A stretch of DNA of 64,000 nt. Source: JANQOH01 sp965201115 (GTDB lineage Bacteria; Pseudomonadota; Alphaproteobacteria; UBA7887). Of the stretch, positions 25,270 through 33,655 are shown one piece after another. Each line of letters starts with the position of its first letter. Within the stretch, counting starts at the first letter, position 1. The stretch is from the NCBI GenBank assembly GCA_965201115.1, contig OZ241745.1, positions 1,178,001 to 1,242,000 on the forward strand, in the 5' to 3' direction. The position numbers and the translations under genes are program-made. Below the pieces are notes generated by a model, which did no database searches, was not told the DNA's origin, and saw only the letters and a program-made list of their open reading frames with translations.

Positions 25270-27426
25270 TCACGCCGCGGCGCAGCGGCGGGCTTCGATC
25301 AGGCCGAGCACGGCGCTCGCGGCGTCGGGGATCGGCGTGCCGGGTCCGAACACCGCGCCGACGCCCGCCGCGCGCAGCATTTCGCGGTCGCGGTCGGGGA
25401 TGACGCCGCCGCAGACGACGATGATGTCTTCGGCGCCGGCCGCGCGCAGGGCGGCGGCAAGCGCCGGCGCAAGGGTCTTGTGGCCGGCGGCCTGGCTCGA
25501 AATCCCGACGACGTGGACGTCGTTCTCGACCGCCTGCCGCGCGACCTCCTCCGGGGTCTGGAACAGCGGGCCGATGTCGACGTCGAAGCCGATATCGGCG
25601 AACGCGGTCGCGACCACGCGGGCCCCGCGGTCGTGGCCGTCCTGCCCCAGTTTGGCGACGAGTATGCGCGGACGGCGGCCCTCGGCGCGGGCGAACGCGG
25701 CGGTCCGCGCGCGCAGCTCCGCCAGCCCGTCGTCGGCGTCGAAAGCCGCGCCATAGACGCCGGCAATGCCGCCCTCGCGCGCGCGGTGGCGGCCGAACGC
25801 CGATTCCAGCGCGTCGGAAACCTCGCCGACCGTGGCGCGGCGGCGCATCGCCTCCACCGCCAGCGCGAGCAGATTGGCCGAGTCGTCGCGCGCGCCCTCG
25901 GCCAGCGCGGCAAGCGCCGCGCGGCAGGCGGCCTCGTCGCGCGCCGCGCGCACCGCCCGGAGACGCTCGATCTGCCGCGCGCGCACCGCCTCGTTGTCGA
26001 TATCGAGTATCTCGATGGGCTCGTCCTCCGCGGGGCGGTATTTGTTGACGCCGACGATGGTTTCCTCGCCGCGGTCGATGCGCGCCTGCCGCGCGGCGGC
26101 GGCCTCCTCGATGCGCCGCTTCGGCAGGCCCGCGAGCACCGCTTTCGTCATGCCGCCGAGCGCCTCGGCCTCGTCGATCAGCGGCCGCGCCGCGGCGATC
26201 AGGCTGGCGGTAAGACGCTCCACGTAATACGACCCGCCGAGCGGATCGACGACGCGCGCGATTCCCGTTTCCTCCTGGAGGATCAGCTGGGTATTGCGGG
26301 CGATGCGGGCCGAGAACTCGGTCGGCAGCGCTACCGCCTCGTCGAGCGCGTTGGTGTGCAGCGACTGCGCGCCGCCGAGCGTCGCCGCCAGCGCCTCGAT
26401 GGCGGTGCGCGCCACATTGTTGTAGGGATCCTGCGCCTGCAGCGATACGCCGGAAGTCTGGCAGTGGGTGCGCAGCATCAGCGAGCGCGGATTGCGCGGC
26501 GCGAACAGGCGCTGCATCAGGTCGGCCCACAGGAAGCGCGCGGCGCGCAGTTTCGCGATCTCCATGAAGAAATTCATGCCGACGTCGAAAAAGAACGAGA
26601 GCCGCGGCGCAAAGGCGTCGACGTCCAGCCCCCGCGAGACGGCGGCGCGCACATACTCGATTCCGTCGGCGAGCGTATAGGCGAGCTCCTGCACGCAGGT
26701 CGCGCCGGCCTCTTGCATGTGGTAGCCGGAAATCGAGATCGAGTTGAAGCGCGGCATGCGCCGGGCCGCGTGGGCGATGATATCGGCCACGATCCGCATG
26801 GAAGGCTCGGGCGGGTAGATATAGGTGTTGCGGACCATGAACTCCTTGAGAATGTCGTTCTGTATCGTGCCCGAGAGCGCCTCCTGCGCGACACCCTGCT
26901 CCTCCGCCGCGACGATGTAGCCCGCCATGACGGGGAGCACGGCGCCGTTCATGGTCATCGACACGCTCATGCGGTCGAGCGGCACGCCGTCGAAGAGGAT
27001 TTTCATGTCCTCGACCGAATCGATGGCGACGCCGGCCTTGCCGACATCGCCGACGACGCGCGGATGGTCGGAATCGTAGCCGCGGTGGGTGGCCAGATCG
27101 AAGGCGACCGAAAGGCCCATCTGCCCCGCCTCGAGATTGCGGCGGTAGAAGGCGTTGGACTCTTCGGCGGTGGAGAAGCCCGCATATTGGCGCACGGTCC
27201 ACGGCCGCGCGGCGTACATGGTGGCGCGCGGCCCGCGCACATAGGGCGGCAGCCCGGGCAGCGTGGCGAGATGCTCGAGCCCGGCGAGGTCTTCCGCGGT
27301 GTAGAGCGGCTTGACGGCGATGCCTTCGGGCGTGTTCCAAACGAGCGATTCGGGGTCCGCGCCCTTGAGTTCGCGCCCGGCCAGGGCGGTCCACTCGGCG
27401 AGCGCGGGCTTGGCGAAGGCGGTCAT
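25270..27426 (-). CDS. scpA: Methylmalonyl-CoA mutase, large/catalytic subunit
   Basis: B12-dependent isomerase linking propionyl-CoA breakdown to succinyl-CoA. The 718-aa product has an N-terminal TIM barrel (YAGFSTAEESNAFYRRNL; RFNSISISGYHMQEAGA) and a C-terminal cobalamin domain with DGHDRGARVV, where H598 is the lower Co ligand, plus GGVIPDRD. This is the fused single-chain form. No small subunit or MeaB chaperone is in the window. It is the last gene of a leftward run after a flavoprotein and a VOC protein, with spacers of 40 and 32 bases. Confidence 0.95.
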   Translation of the reverse strand: MTAFAKPALAEWTALAGRELKGADPESLVWNTPEGIAVKPLYTAEDLAGLEHLATLPGLPPYVRGPRATMYAARPWTVRQYAGFSTAEESNAFYRRNLEAGQMGLSVAFDLATHRGYDSDHPRVVGDVGKAGVAIDSVEDMKILFDGVPLDRMSVSMTMNGAVLPVMAGYIVAAEEQGVAQEALSGTIQNDILKEFMVRNTYIYPPEPSMRIVADIIAHAARRMPRFNSISISGYHMQEAGATCVQELAYTLADGIEYVRAAVSRGLDVDAFAPRLSFFFDVGMNFFMEIAKLRAARFLWADLMQRLFAPRNPRSLMLRTHCQTSGVSLQAQDPYNNVARTAIEALAATLGGAQSLHTNALDEAVALPTEFSARIARNTQLILQEETGIARVVDPLGGSYYVERLTASLIAAARPLIDEAEALGGMTKAVLAGLPKRRIEEAAAARQARIDRGEETIVGVNKYRPAEDEPIEILDIDNEAVRARQIERLRAVRAARDEAACRAALAALAEGARDDSANLLALAVEAMRRRATVGEVSDALESAFGRHRAREGGIAGVYGAAFDADDGLAELRARTAAFARAEGRRPRILVAKLGQDGHDRGARVVATAFADIGFDVDIGPLFQTPEEVARQAVENDVHVVGISSQAAGHKTLAPALAAALRAAGAEDIIVVCGGVIPDRDREMLRAAGVGAVFGPGTPIPDAASAVLGLIEARRCAAA

Positions 27427-27458
27427 GGCTCTCTCGCTGGGCGTCGGCGGCGCCGGCG

Positions 27459-28337
27459 TTACGCCGGTTCGGCGAGGGCCCAGGGGGCGGTTTCGTGGCC
27501 GGGGGCGAAGGCGGCGTTCGTTTGCTCCGGGTTGCGGTTGACCAGCGGACGGGCGAACAGCGGGTGCGTCATGGAGCGCACCTCGTGTTCGACGCTGTAG
27601 AGGACCGCCCCGCCCCCGGGATCGACGATATCCACGAAACGGTATTGGTAGCGGTCGCTTTCCTCCGAGATCAGGCCGCGCGCGGCGAGCCATGCGTGCG
27701 GGCCGGAGAAATCGGCGACGTAGATCTGGAAGTGATGGCCGTCGTATGCCGCCGGCGCGGCGGTCGTTTCCGCGTAGATCAGCTCTTGCGCGTATCCCGC
27801 CGGCACGCGCGCGGCGGGGGCGCCGTTCCACGTTTCCGCGCGGGCCGGCGCGCCGAGCGCCTCGCGGTAGAAGCGCGCGACGCCTTCCGCGCTGCCCGGC
27901 GGCGCGTCGAACGCGATATGCGCGATGCCGAGCGCCGTGCGCCCGGTTTCGGCCGCCGGCGCGCGGCAGCGAATGCGGTTGCCCCACGGGCATACCGCCT
28001 CGATCCCGCCGCCGCGGCGCGCGAAATCGAACGCCGTGCCGGCGAGCGGGCCGCGCATCGCCTCGAGCCGCCGCTCCAGGGCGTCGAGGCAGGGCGCGAT
28101 CAGCCCGACATGGCCGCGCAGGACCTGCGCCGGTCCGGTCGGCAGATGGAACTGGCTGCGGCCCGCGTTGACCCACATGTTGTTCGCGCCGGCCATCAGA
28201 TAGGGGTCGCGCGTGAGGCCCAGCCCGGCGACGTAGAACAACGTGGCGAGGCGCTGGTCCGGCACGCGGATGTTGACGTGCTCGAGCGCGACGATATTGC
28301 CGAGGTCCTCGCCGCCGCGGTCGTATCGTTCGCCCAT
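27459..28337 (-). CDS. Two-domain VOC (glyoxalase/dioxygenase) family protein
   Basis: A 292-aa protein with two VOC halves: VALEHVNIRVPDQRLATLFY near the N-terminus and LGIAHIAFDAPPGSAEGVARFY from about residue 145. Neighbouring methylmalonyl-CoA mutase might suggest methylmalonyl-CoA epimerase, but that enzyme is a single VOC unit of about 140 aa, so this is probably something else. The second domain has HIAFD and YDGHHFQIYV as possible metal-site segments. The ATG at 28337 is close to the first beta strand. Substrate unknown. Confidence 0.75.
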   Translation of the reverse strand: MGERYDRGGEDLGNIVALEHVNIRVPDQRLATLFYVAGLGLTRDPYLMAGANNMWVNAGRSQFHLPTGPAQVLRGHVGLIAPCLDALERRLEAMRGPLAGTAFDFARRGGGIEAVCPWGNRIRCRAPAAETGRTALGIAHIAFDAPPGSAEGVARFYREALGAPARAETWNGAPAARVPAGYAQELIYAETTAAPAAYDGHHFQIYVADFSGPHAWLAARGLISEESDRYQYRFVDIVDPGGGAVLYSVEHEVRSMTHPLFARPLVNRNPEQTNAAFAPGHETAPWALAEPA

Positions 28338-28377
28338 GTGCGCCTCCCCGCCGGGCCCCGCCGGGCCCCGCGGCAAA

Positions 28378-29550
28378 CTACAGGAAATCGGGCGGCGCGT
28401 CGCCGAGCAGAACGCGCCCCACACGCTCGTAATGCGCCTCGCGCGCCTGTATCTGCTGCGACAGCGTATGGATGTCGCGGAAGCGGCGCTCGAACGCGCC
28501 GCCGGGGACGATCGCGTCGACCCCGGCTTCGCGCCACACGCGCTGCGCGGCGTCCACCGCGGCGTGGATGGCGTGCGACGCGGCAAGGCGCAAGCGCGCG
28601 CGGTCGGGAACGCTTATCGGCTCGCGTTCGCCCGCTCCCCGGGCGCCCTCGTAAATTGCGCTCGTAACGGCGAACAGCCATGCGCGCGCCGCGCTCAGAC
28701 CGGCCTCGGCGCGCGCGATCGCAGCCTGGGTCATCGGGCGGTCGGCGAGGCGGGCCAGCCCGCGCGGCGCCTTGCGCGCGGCGAGGGCGGTCAGCGCGTC
28801 GAGCATGGCGCGCGCGGCGCCGAGCGCCACCGCCGCCGCGCCGGCCGCATACAGGCTCTGCATGGTGAAGGCATAGAGCGTTCCGGGCTCGCGCCGCGCA
28901 TGAGGGTCCTCGCGCAGGCCGCAGAATTCCTCCGGCACGAACAAGTCTCGCACGCGGTACGATTCGGAGCCCGTGCCGCGCATGCCGATGGCGTTCCAGT
29001 CGTCGAGCAACTCGGCCTCGCGCGCGGGAAACAGCGCGGTGAGCACGAGCGGCGCGCCGTTCGCGCCGCGGCGGAACTCGCCGTCTGCCTCCACGACGCG
29101 GCCGTGCGCGCCCATCCATGTGGCGTGGCGGCAGCCGCTGGCAAACCCCCAGCGTCCGTTCACGCGGTAGCCGCCGGGGACGGCCGCGATGGGCGCGTCG
29201 CCGGGCGGCCCCCAAGCGACGAGCGCGCGCGGGTCGCCGAAGATGGCGCGCGCGGATTCCGCGGGCAAATACGGGGCGATGAGCGCGGCCGCGTTGGCGA
29301 CGAATACGTTCCAGCCCGCCGACAGGTCGCGCCCGGCGATGTACTCGATGGCGGCGAGCGCCTCGGCGGGCGCGATCTCGTCGCCGCCGGCGGAGCAGGG
29401 AACGAACATGCGCGCGAGCCGCCCCGCGTGGAGCGCGTCGAGCGCCTCCGGAACGAGGCGGCGGCGGCGCTCGATCTCATCGGCCGCGGCCTCGATGACG
29501 GGGCCGAAGGCGCGCGCCCGCGCCAGCGGGCCGTCGAAGGGGTCGTTCAT
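28378..29550 (-). CDS. Acyl-CoA dehydrogenase-fold flavoprotein (monooxygenase-like)
   Basis: A 390-aa protein with the acyl-CoA dehydrogenase fold. The N-terminal helical domain has RLVPEALDALHAGRLARMFVP. The central beta domain reads GWGFASGCRHATWMGA-like, with NAIGMRGTGSESYRVRDLFVP. The C-terminal helices include HTLSQQIQAREAHYERVGR. The W-x-F-x-S-G-x-x-x-A motif and the late His in an HTL/DIHTL segment are typical of flavin-dependent group D monooxygenases (DszC/HsaA-like) rather than true acyl-CoA dehydrogenases, which carry a catalytic Glu. It starts the run leading to the VOC protein and mutase. Substrate unknown. Confidence 0.8.
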   Translation of the reverse strand: MNDPFDGPLARARAFGPVIEAAADEIERRRRLVPEALDALHAGRLARMFVPCSAGGDEIAPAEALAAIEYIAGRDLSAGWNVFVANAAALIAPYLPAESARAIFGDPRALVAWGPPGDAPIAAVPGGYRVNGRWGFASGCRHATWMGAHGRVVEADGEFRRGANGAPLVLTALFPAREAELLDDWNAIGMRGTGSESYRVRDLFVPEEFCGLREDPHARREPGTLYAFTMQSLYAAGAAAVALGAARAMLDALTALAARKAPRGLARLADRPMTQAAIARAEAGLSAARAWLFAVTSAIYEGARGAGEREPISVPDRARLRLAASHAIHAAVDAAQRVWREAGVDAIVPGGAFERRFRDIHTLSQQIQAREAHYERVGRVLLGDAPPDFL

Positions 29551-29602
29551 GGCCGCTCCCTGCGTTGCGTCGCGGCCATTGCGAACCGCGCGGCGGACGC
29601 TG

Positions 29603-30643
29603 TCAACCCGCGGCGGTCGCAGCGGGCGCGCCCCGCCCGGAAGCGGCGCGCAGCGCGCCCAGGCACGCCGCGACGGCGCTTTCCGGGAACCCCGCGCCGG
29701 GAACGACGACGAGATCGGGTTCGTAGCGGCGGCGGAACCACGTCATCTGCCGCTTGGCGTAGTTGCGGGTCGCCCGCCTGGCGCGCGCGGCGGCGGTCCC
29801 GCGGTCGATGGCGCCGTCGAGATGGGCGATGAGCGGCGCGGCGCCGAGCGCCTTCATCGCCGGCAGTCCGGGGTCGAGGCGCATGGCGCGGAGCGCGCGC
29901 GCCTCCTCGAGCGCGCCGCCCGCCATCATGGCGTCGAACCGCGCGTCGCAGGCGCGGTAGAGCGCCGCGCGCGCGGGCGCGACGAGTATCCGCGTTGCGG
30001 GAAACGGCAGCGGATCGTGAGACATCTCCCGCCACTGCCCGAGCGGGCGGCCCGTGGCCTCGAGCACTTCCCAGGCGCGTTCGACGCGCCGCGCATCGCC
30101 CGGCCGCAGGCGGCGGGCGGCGGGGTCGCGCGCGGCGAGCGCCGCATGGAACGCGCGCGCGCCGAGCGCCGCGCGGAGCGCGCCGGCGCGGCGGCGAATC
30201 GCCTCCGGTATCGGCGGAACCGGCGCCAGGCCGCGCAGCAGCGCCTCGATATAAAGGCCGCTGCCGCCGACGATGAGCGCCGCGCGCCCGGCCGCGCGCG
30301 CCGCCTCGATCTCGGCGCGCGCCAGCGCGCGCCAGCGGCCGGCGGAAAACGCTTCCGCCGCGCCGGCGATTCCGTACAGGCGGTGCGGCGCGCGCGCGCA
30401 ATCCGCGGCCGCCGGGCGCGCGGTGAGAATCGCCAGTTCGCGATAGACCTGCATCGAGTCGGCGTTTACGATCGCGGTCGAAAAACCGTCGCGCATGAGG
30501 GCTTCGGCAAGCGCGAGCGCGAGCGCCGACTTGCCGCCCGCGGTCGGGCCGGCTACGATTGCGACGGGCGGCGCGGCGCGCTGGCCCGGCGGCCGTTTTC
30601 GTGAATCTTTCGCGACATAATTTTCGTGACACCGGCCGGGCAT
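29603..30643 (-). CDS. miaA: tRNA dimethylallyltransferase
   Basis: Transfers a dimethylallyl group to N6 of A37 in tRNAs reading UNN codons. The 346-aa product has the P-loop GPTAGGKSALALALAEA, the NADSMQVYRELAI motif with the catalytic Asp, and the basic C-terminal RNA-binding region (RRATRNYAKRQMTWFRRRY). The ATG at 30643 gives about 28 residues before the P-loop, longer than usual, and its ribosome-binding site is weak, so the start could lie downstream at a non-ATG codon. It is divergent from the HU gene. Confidence 0.9.
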   Translation of the reverse strand: MPGRCHENYVAKDSRKRPPGQRAAPPVAIVAGPTAGGKSALALALAEALMRDGFSTAIVNADSMQVYRELAILTARPAAADCARAPHRLYGIAGAAEAFSAGRWRALARAEIEAARAAGRAALIVGGSGLYIEALLRGLAPVPPIPEAIRRRAGALRAALGARAFHAALAARDPAARRLRPGDARRVERAWEVLEATGRPLGQWREMSHDPLPFPATRILVAPARAALYRACDARFDAMMAGGALEEARALRAMRLDPGLPAMKALGAAPLIAHLDGAIDRGTAAARARRATRNYAKRQMTWFRRRYEPDLVVVPGAGFPESAVAACLGALRAASGRGAPAATAAG

Positions 30644-30763
30644 TTGCCTAAGTATCGCGACTTGGGTTAATACCGCGCCCATGAGACGCACGGGGGGGGG
30701 GGCTCGCTCGCCCCGCCGAACGCAACCCATGTACACTGCCACCTTATCCCGAGGGGAGGGAAA

Positions 30764-31099
30764 ATGCCTCAGGACACCGATAGCCGGGCCCCGCTCGGTT
30801 TCGGCTACCCGCCGACGCCGCCGGACACCAGCGACCGCGCGCATCTCACCGAGGTCATCCGCGAAGGCACGGGCTGCTCGGCCGCCGCGGCCAAGGCGAC
30901 ATTCGACGATCTTCTCGGCACGATCACCGCGTCGCTGAAGGAACACGGCAAGGTCCAGCTCTACGGTTTCGGCACCTTCACGATCGCCGAGCGCGGCCCC
31001 CGCGACGCCCGCAACCCGCGCACGGGCGAGGCGATTCGCGTCGAGGCCTCCCGGTCGGTGCGCTTCAAGCCCGGCAAGGCGCTCAAGGACTCGGTATAG
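30764..31099 (+). CDS. HU/IHF-family DNA-binding protein
   Basis: A 111-aa histone-like protein. About 25 Pro/Asp-rich residues precede a normal HU core (HLTEVIREGTGCSAAAAKAT, LYGFGTFTIAERGPRDARNP, RTGEAIRVEASRSVRFKPGK). The beta-arm has RNPRTGE, the family hallmark. A strong ribosome-binding site (GAGGGGAGGG) precedes the ATG. The N-terminal extension is unusual for HU. It lies 29 bases upstream of the amidohydrolase gene; co-transcription is possible but functionally puzzling. An 11-G run is found at 30692-30702 in its upstream region. Confidence 0.88.
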   Translation: MPQDTDSRAPLGFGYPPTPPDTSDRAHLTEVIREGTGCSAAAAKATFDDLLGTITASLKEHGKVQLYGFGTFTIAERGPRDARNPRTGEAIRVEASRSVRFKPGKALKDSV

Positions 31100-31128
31100 G
31101 CGGCGGCCGGAAAAAAGGAGCGCCGACC

Positions 31129-32526
31129 GTGCCCGGACGCTTCCGCAACGACCCGGACGGCGCGCGCCTGCCGATCAAGGTCGATTCGACCTCCAACGGC
31201 GAGTTCGCGCCGATTCCGCTCGACCCGGTCGGCCGCCGCGCCAATGACGAGGCGCATCGGCTGGCCGGCGAGAACGCGCGCCGCCTCGGCGTGTCGCGGC
31301 GCGCGTTCATGGTTTCCGCATGCGGCGCCGCGGCCACGCTGCTGGCCATGAACCGCGCCAACGCCGCGGCGGGGCGCACGGGCGGGTTCTTCGACCTGCC
31401 CGCGCTCGCCGCGCTCGACGCCGACGCCGCGGCCGAGCGGCTCGACGGGCGCGAATTCGTGTTCGACGTCCAGGGCCACTTCGTCGGCCGCCACGGCCTG
31501 GGGCGCGTCGGACTCGGCGGCGCCGATGAGTTCGTCCGGGATATCTTCGTCGATTCCGACACCGACATGATGGTCCTGTCGTTCATCCCGTCGAACCGCG
31601 AGCGCGAGCTGCTGACCATCGCCGAAGCCGACGAAACCCGCCGCATCGTCGAGGCGATGGAAGGCAGCCGCCGCCTGCTCGTCCACGGGCGCGTGAACCC
31701 GAACCAGGACGGCGACCTCGACGGCATGGACGAACTCGCCGAACGCTGGGGCGTGTCGGCGTGGAAAACCTATACCCAATGGGGGCCCGACGGCGCGCCG
31801 GGGTTCTTCCTGCACGATCCGGGAACGGGCCTCGCGCTGATCGAGAAGGCCCGCGCCCTCGGCGTGCGCAACATCTGCATCCACAAGGGCCTGCCGTTCG
31901 GGCGGCGATCCTACGAACACAGCCTCGCCACCGACGTCGGCATCGCCGCGCGCATGTTTCCCGACGTGAATTTCCTCGTCTATCACTCGGGCTTCATCGC
32001 CGGGCAGGCCGAAGGCCCCTACGACCCGGATCGCCGCGAGGGCGTCGATGAGCTGATTCGCTCGGTGGAGGAAAACGGCGTGGGGCCGAACGCCAATGTC
32101 TTCGCCGAGCTCGGCAGCACGTGGCGGTTCCTGATGCGCGACCCCGACAGCGCCGCGCACACCGTCGGCAAGCTCGTCAAGCATATCGGCGAACGCAACG
32201 TGCTCTACGGCTCCGACTGCATTTGGTACGGCTCGCCGCAGGACCAGATCCAGGCGTTCCGCGCGTTCCGGATAGCGCCCGCATTGCAGGAGGCGCACGG
32301 CTACGCGCCGATGACCGACGCGCTGCGGGCGCGGATCTTCGGCCTGAACGCCGCCGCGGTGTACGGCGTGGACGCCGACGAAATCATGCTGCGCGCGCGC
32401 AACGACCGCTTCGGCGCGCGCCGCGCCGCCGCCCGCGCCGAGCCCGACCCGCATTTCCTCACCTTCGGGCCGAAAACCCGCCGCGAATACGCGGCCCTGC
32501 TGACGGCGCGCGGCGGCCCGCTGTAA
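31129..32526 (+). CDS. Amidohydrolase-superfamily protein with Tat-like leader region
   Basis: A 465-aa Amidohydro_2-type TIM-barrel protein. About 55 hydrophilic residues precede RRLGVSRRAFMVSACGAAATLL, which resembles a twin-arginine signal, though unusually far from the N-terminus. The barrel has FDVQGHFVGRHG where the family normally has an HxH metal motif, then SAWKTYTQWG, CIHKGLPF, LVYHSGFI and VLYGSDCIWYG with the expected late Asp. The first His of HxH is replaced by Gln, so metal binding may differ. The GTG start is supported by AAAAAAGGAG. Such proteins are often decarboxylase-like; the substrate is unknown. Confidence 0.78.
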   Translation: MPGRFRNDPDGARLPIKVDSTSNGEFAPIPLDPVGRRANDEAHRLAGENARRLGVSRRAFMVSACGAAATLLAMNRANAAAGRTGGFFDLPALAALDADAAAERLDGREFVFDVQGHFVGRHGLGRVGLGGADEFVRDIFVDSDTDMMVLSFIPSNRERELLTIAEADETRRIVEAMEGSRRLLVHGRVNPNQDGDLDGMDELAERWGVSAWKTYTQWGPDGAPGFFLHDPGTGLALIEKARALGVRNICIHKGLPFGRRSYEHSLATDVGIAARMFPDVNFLVYHSGFIAGQAEGPYDPDRREGVDELIRSVEENGVGPNANVFAELGSTWRFLMRDPDSAAHTVGKLVKHIGERNVLYGSDCIWYGSPQDQIQAFRAFRIAPALQEAHGYAPMTDALRARIFGLNAAAVYGVDADEIMLRARNDRFGARRAAARAEPDPHFLTFGPKTRREYAALLTARGGPL

Positions 32527-32587
32527 CCCCGCCGCCGGACCGGGTTAATCGCGGCCCGCGACGTAGAATCCGGGGCGCCGCCCGGCG

Positions 32588-33412
32588 CTACGCGCCGCCC
32601 TCCGGCGGAACGCCGAAAAACCCGGCGATAGCGCCGATCTGCGCCTCGAGCATGGCGCGTCCGTTCTGCACGGCGGCGCCATGCTCCGCCGCGGCCGCGA
32701 GAAACGGCGTTGGCCGGTCGGCCAGCACAACATCGATGGCGAGCATCCCGCGCCCGGCGGCGCCGGGCGGAACCGGCGGCGGGTCGCCGGGCTTCATGCC
32801 GAGCGGGCTGGCGTTGACGATCGTGTCGTGCCCCGCCGCGCGCGGCGGGCCGTCCGGAGCGGCAGCCGCCGTGCGCGGAAACGCCCGCGCCACGTCCGCC
32901 GCAAGCGCCGCGGCGCGCCCGGGCGCAATGTCGTGGATGGCGAGCCGCGCGGCGCCGGCCTCGGCGAACGCAAAGGCGATGGCGCGCCCCACGCCGCCGG
33001 CGCCGATTTGCAGCGCCTCGCGCCCGGCGATCCCGTGGCCGGCCGCCCGCGCCGCCGCGACGCAGCCGCGCCCGTCGAACATGTCCCCCGTCCACGCGCC
33101 GTCGGCCTCGCGGCGCGCGGCGTTGACCGCGCCCGCCGCCCGCGCCGCCGGCGCGAGCCGATCGACCAGCGCGGCCATCGGGATCTTGTGCGGTATGGTG
33201 AAGATCAGGCCGCGCAGATTGCCGATTCGCCGCAACCCCGCAAACGCCGCCGCGAGCTCGCCGGCGGCGACGCGGAGCGGAACCAGCACGCCGTCGTGGC
33301 CGCGTTCGCGGCACAGCCGGTTGAAACGCGCCGGCGCCCCAACCTGCGCCACCGGGTCCCCGGCGATGGCGTAAAGCGCGGTCCGCCCCGTAACCTCTAT
33401 GCGTTCGTTCAT
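32588..33412 (-). CDS. Shikimate/quinate dehydrogenase-like protein
   Basis: A 274-aa AroE-family protein. The N-terminal substrate domain has YAIAGDPVAQVGAPARFN and IFTIPHKIPM; the catalytic Lys is in PHKI. The NADP domain has LQIGAGGVGRAIAFAFAEAG and VNASPLGMKPGD. The canonical SxS of the shikimate site (usually HSLSP) reads VAQVGAP, and the usual D in NxD is not obvious, so it is probably a paralogue with another substrate rather than biosynthetic AroE. It is the last gene of a leftward run starting with the ADH at 36687. Confidence 0.78.
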   Translation of the reverse strand: MNERIEVTGRTALYAIAGDPVAQVGAPARFNRLCRERGHDGVLVPLRVAAGELAAAFAGLRRIGNLRGLIFTIPHKIPMAALVDRLAPAARAAGAVNAARREADGAWTGDMFDGRGCVAAARAAGHGIAGREALQIGAGGVGRAIAFAFAEAGAARLAIHDIAPGRAAALAADVARAFPRTAAAAPDGPPRAAGHDTIVNASPLGMKPGDPPPVPPGAAGRGMLAIDVVLADRPTPFLAAAAEHGAAVQNGRAMLEAQIGAIAGFFGVPPEGGA

Positions 33413-33457
33413 GCCGGCGCGCGCTCCCTTCCGCCCCGCCCGCCCTTGGGGGGCGCC

Positions 33458-33655
33458 CTATCCCGCGCCGCGGAACCTGTCGAGCGCGCGGCGGACGGCG
33501 CGGCCGGCGGCGCGGGGGCGATCGTCGTCCCGGGCGATCTTGCGCGCTTCGTCGATGGCGGCGCGCGCAGCGCGGGCGGATTTCGCGCGCAGATCGGGGT
33601 TCTGCGCCAGTTTGCGCGCGCCCATCCGCAACAGGCCGGCAAAGAGCGGGTTCAC
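33458..33655 (-). CDS. Small basic helical protein, 65 aa
   Basis: Starts at a GTG (product MNPLFAGLLRMGARKLAQNP) whose bases overlap the cobW stop by four (GTGA), indicating translational coupling. It is almost entirely predicted helix, rich in Ala, Arg and Lys, without Cys or a signal. I do not recognise a characterised family. The tight coupling to cobW is the only functional clue. Confidence 0.6.
   Translation of the reverse strand: MNPLFAGLLRMGARKLAQNPDLRAKSARAARAAIDEARKIARDDDRPRAAGRAVRRALDRFRGAG

Noticed and set aside
27459..28337. Methylmalonyl-CoA epimerase
   Set aside because: Length and two-domain layout do not fit the single-unit epimerase; only the location next to the mutase suggested it.
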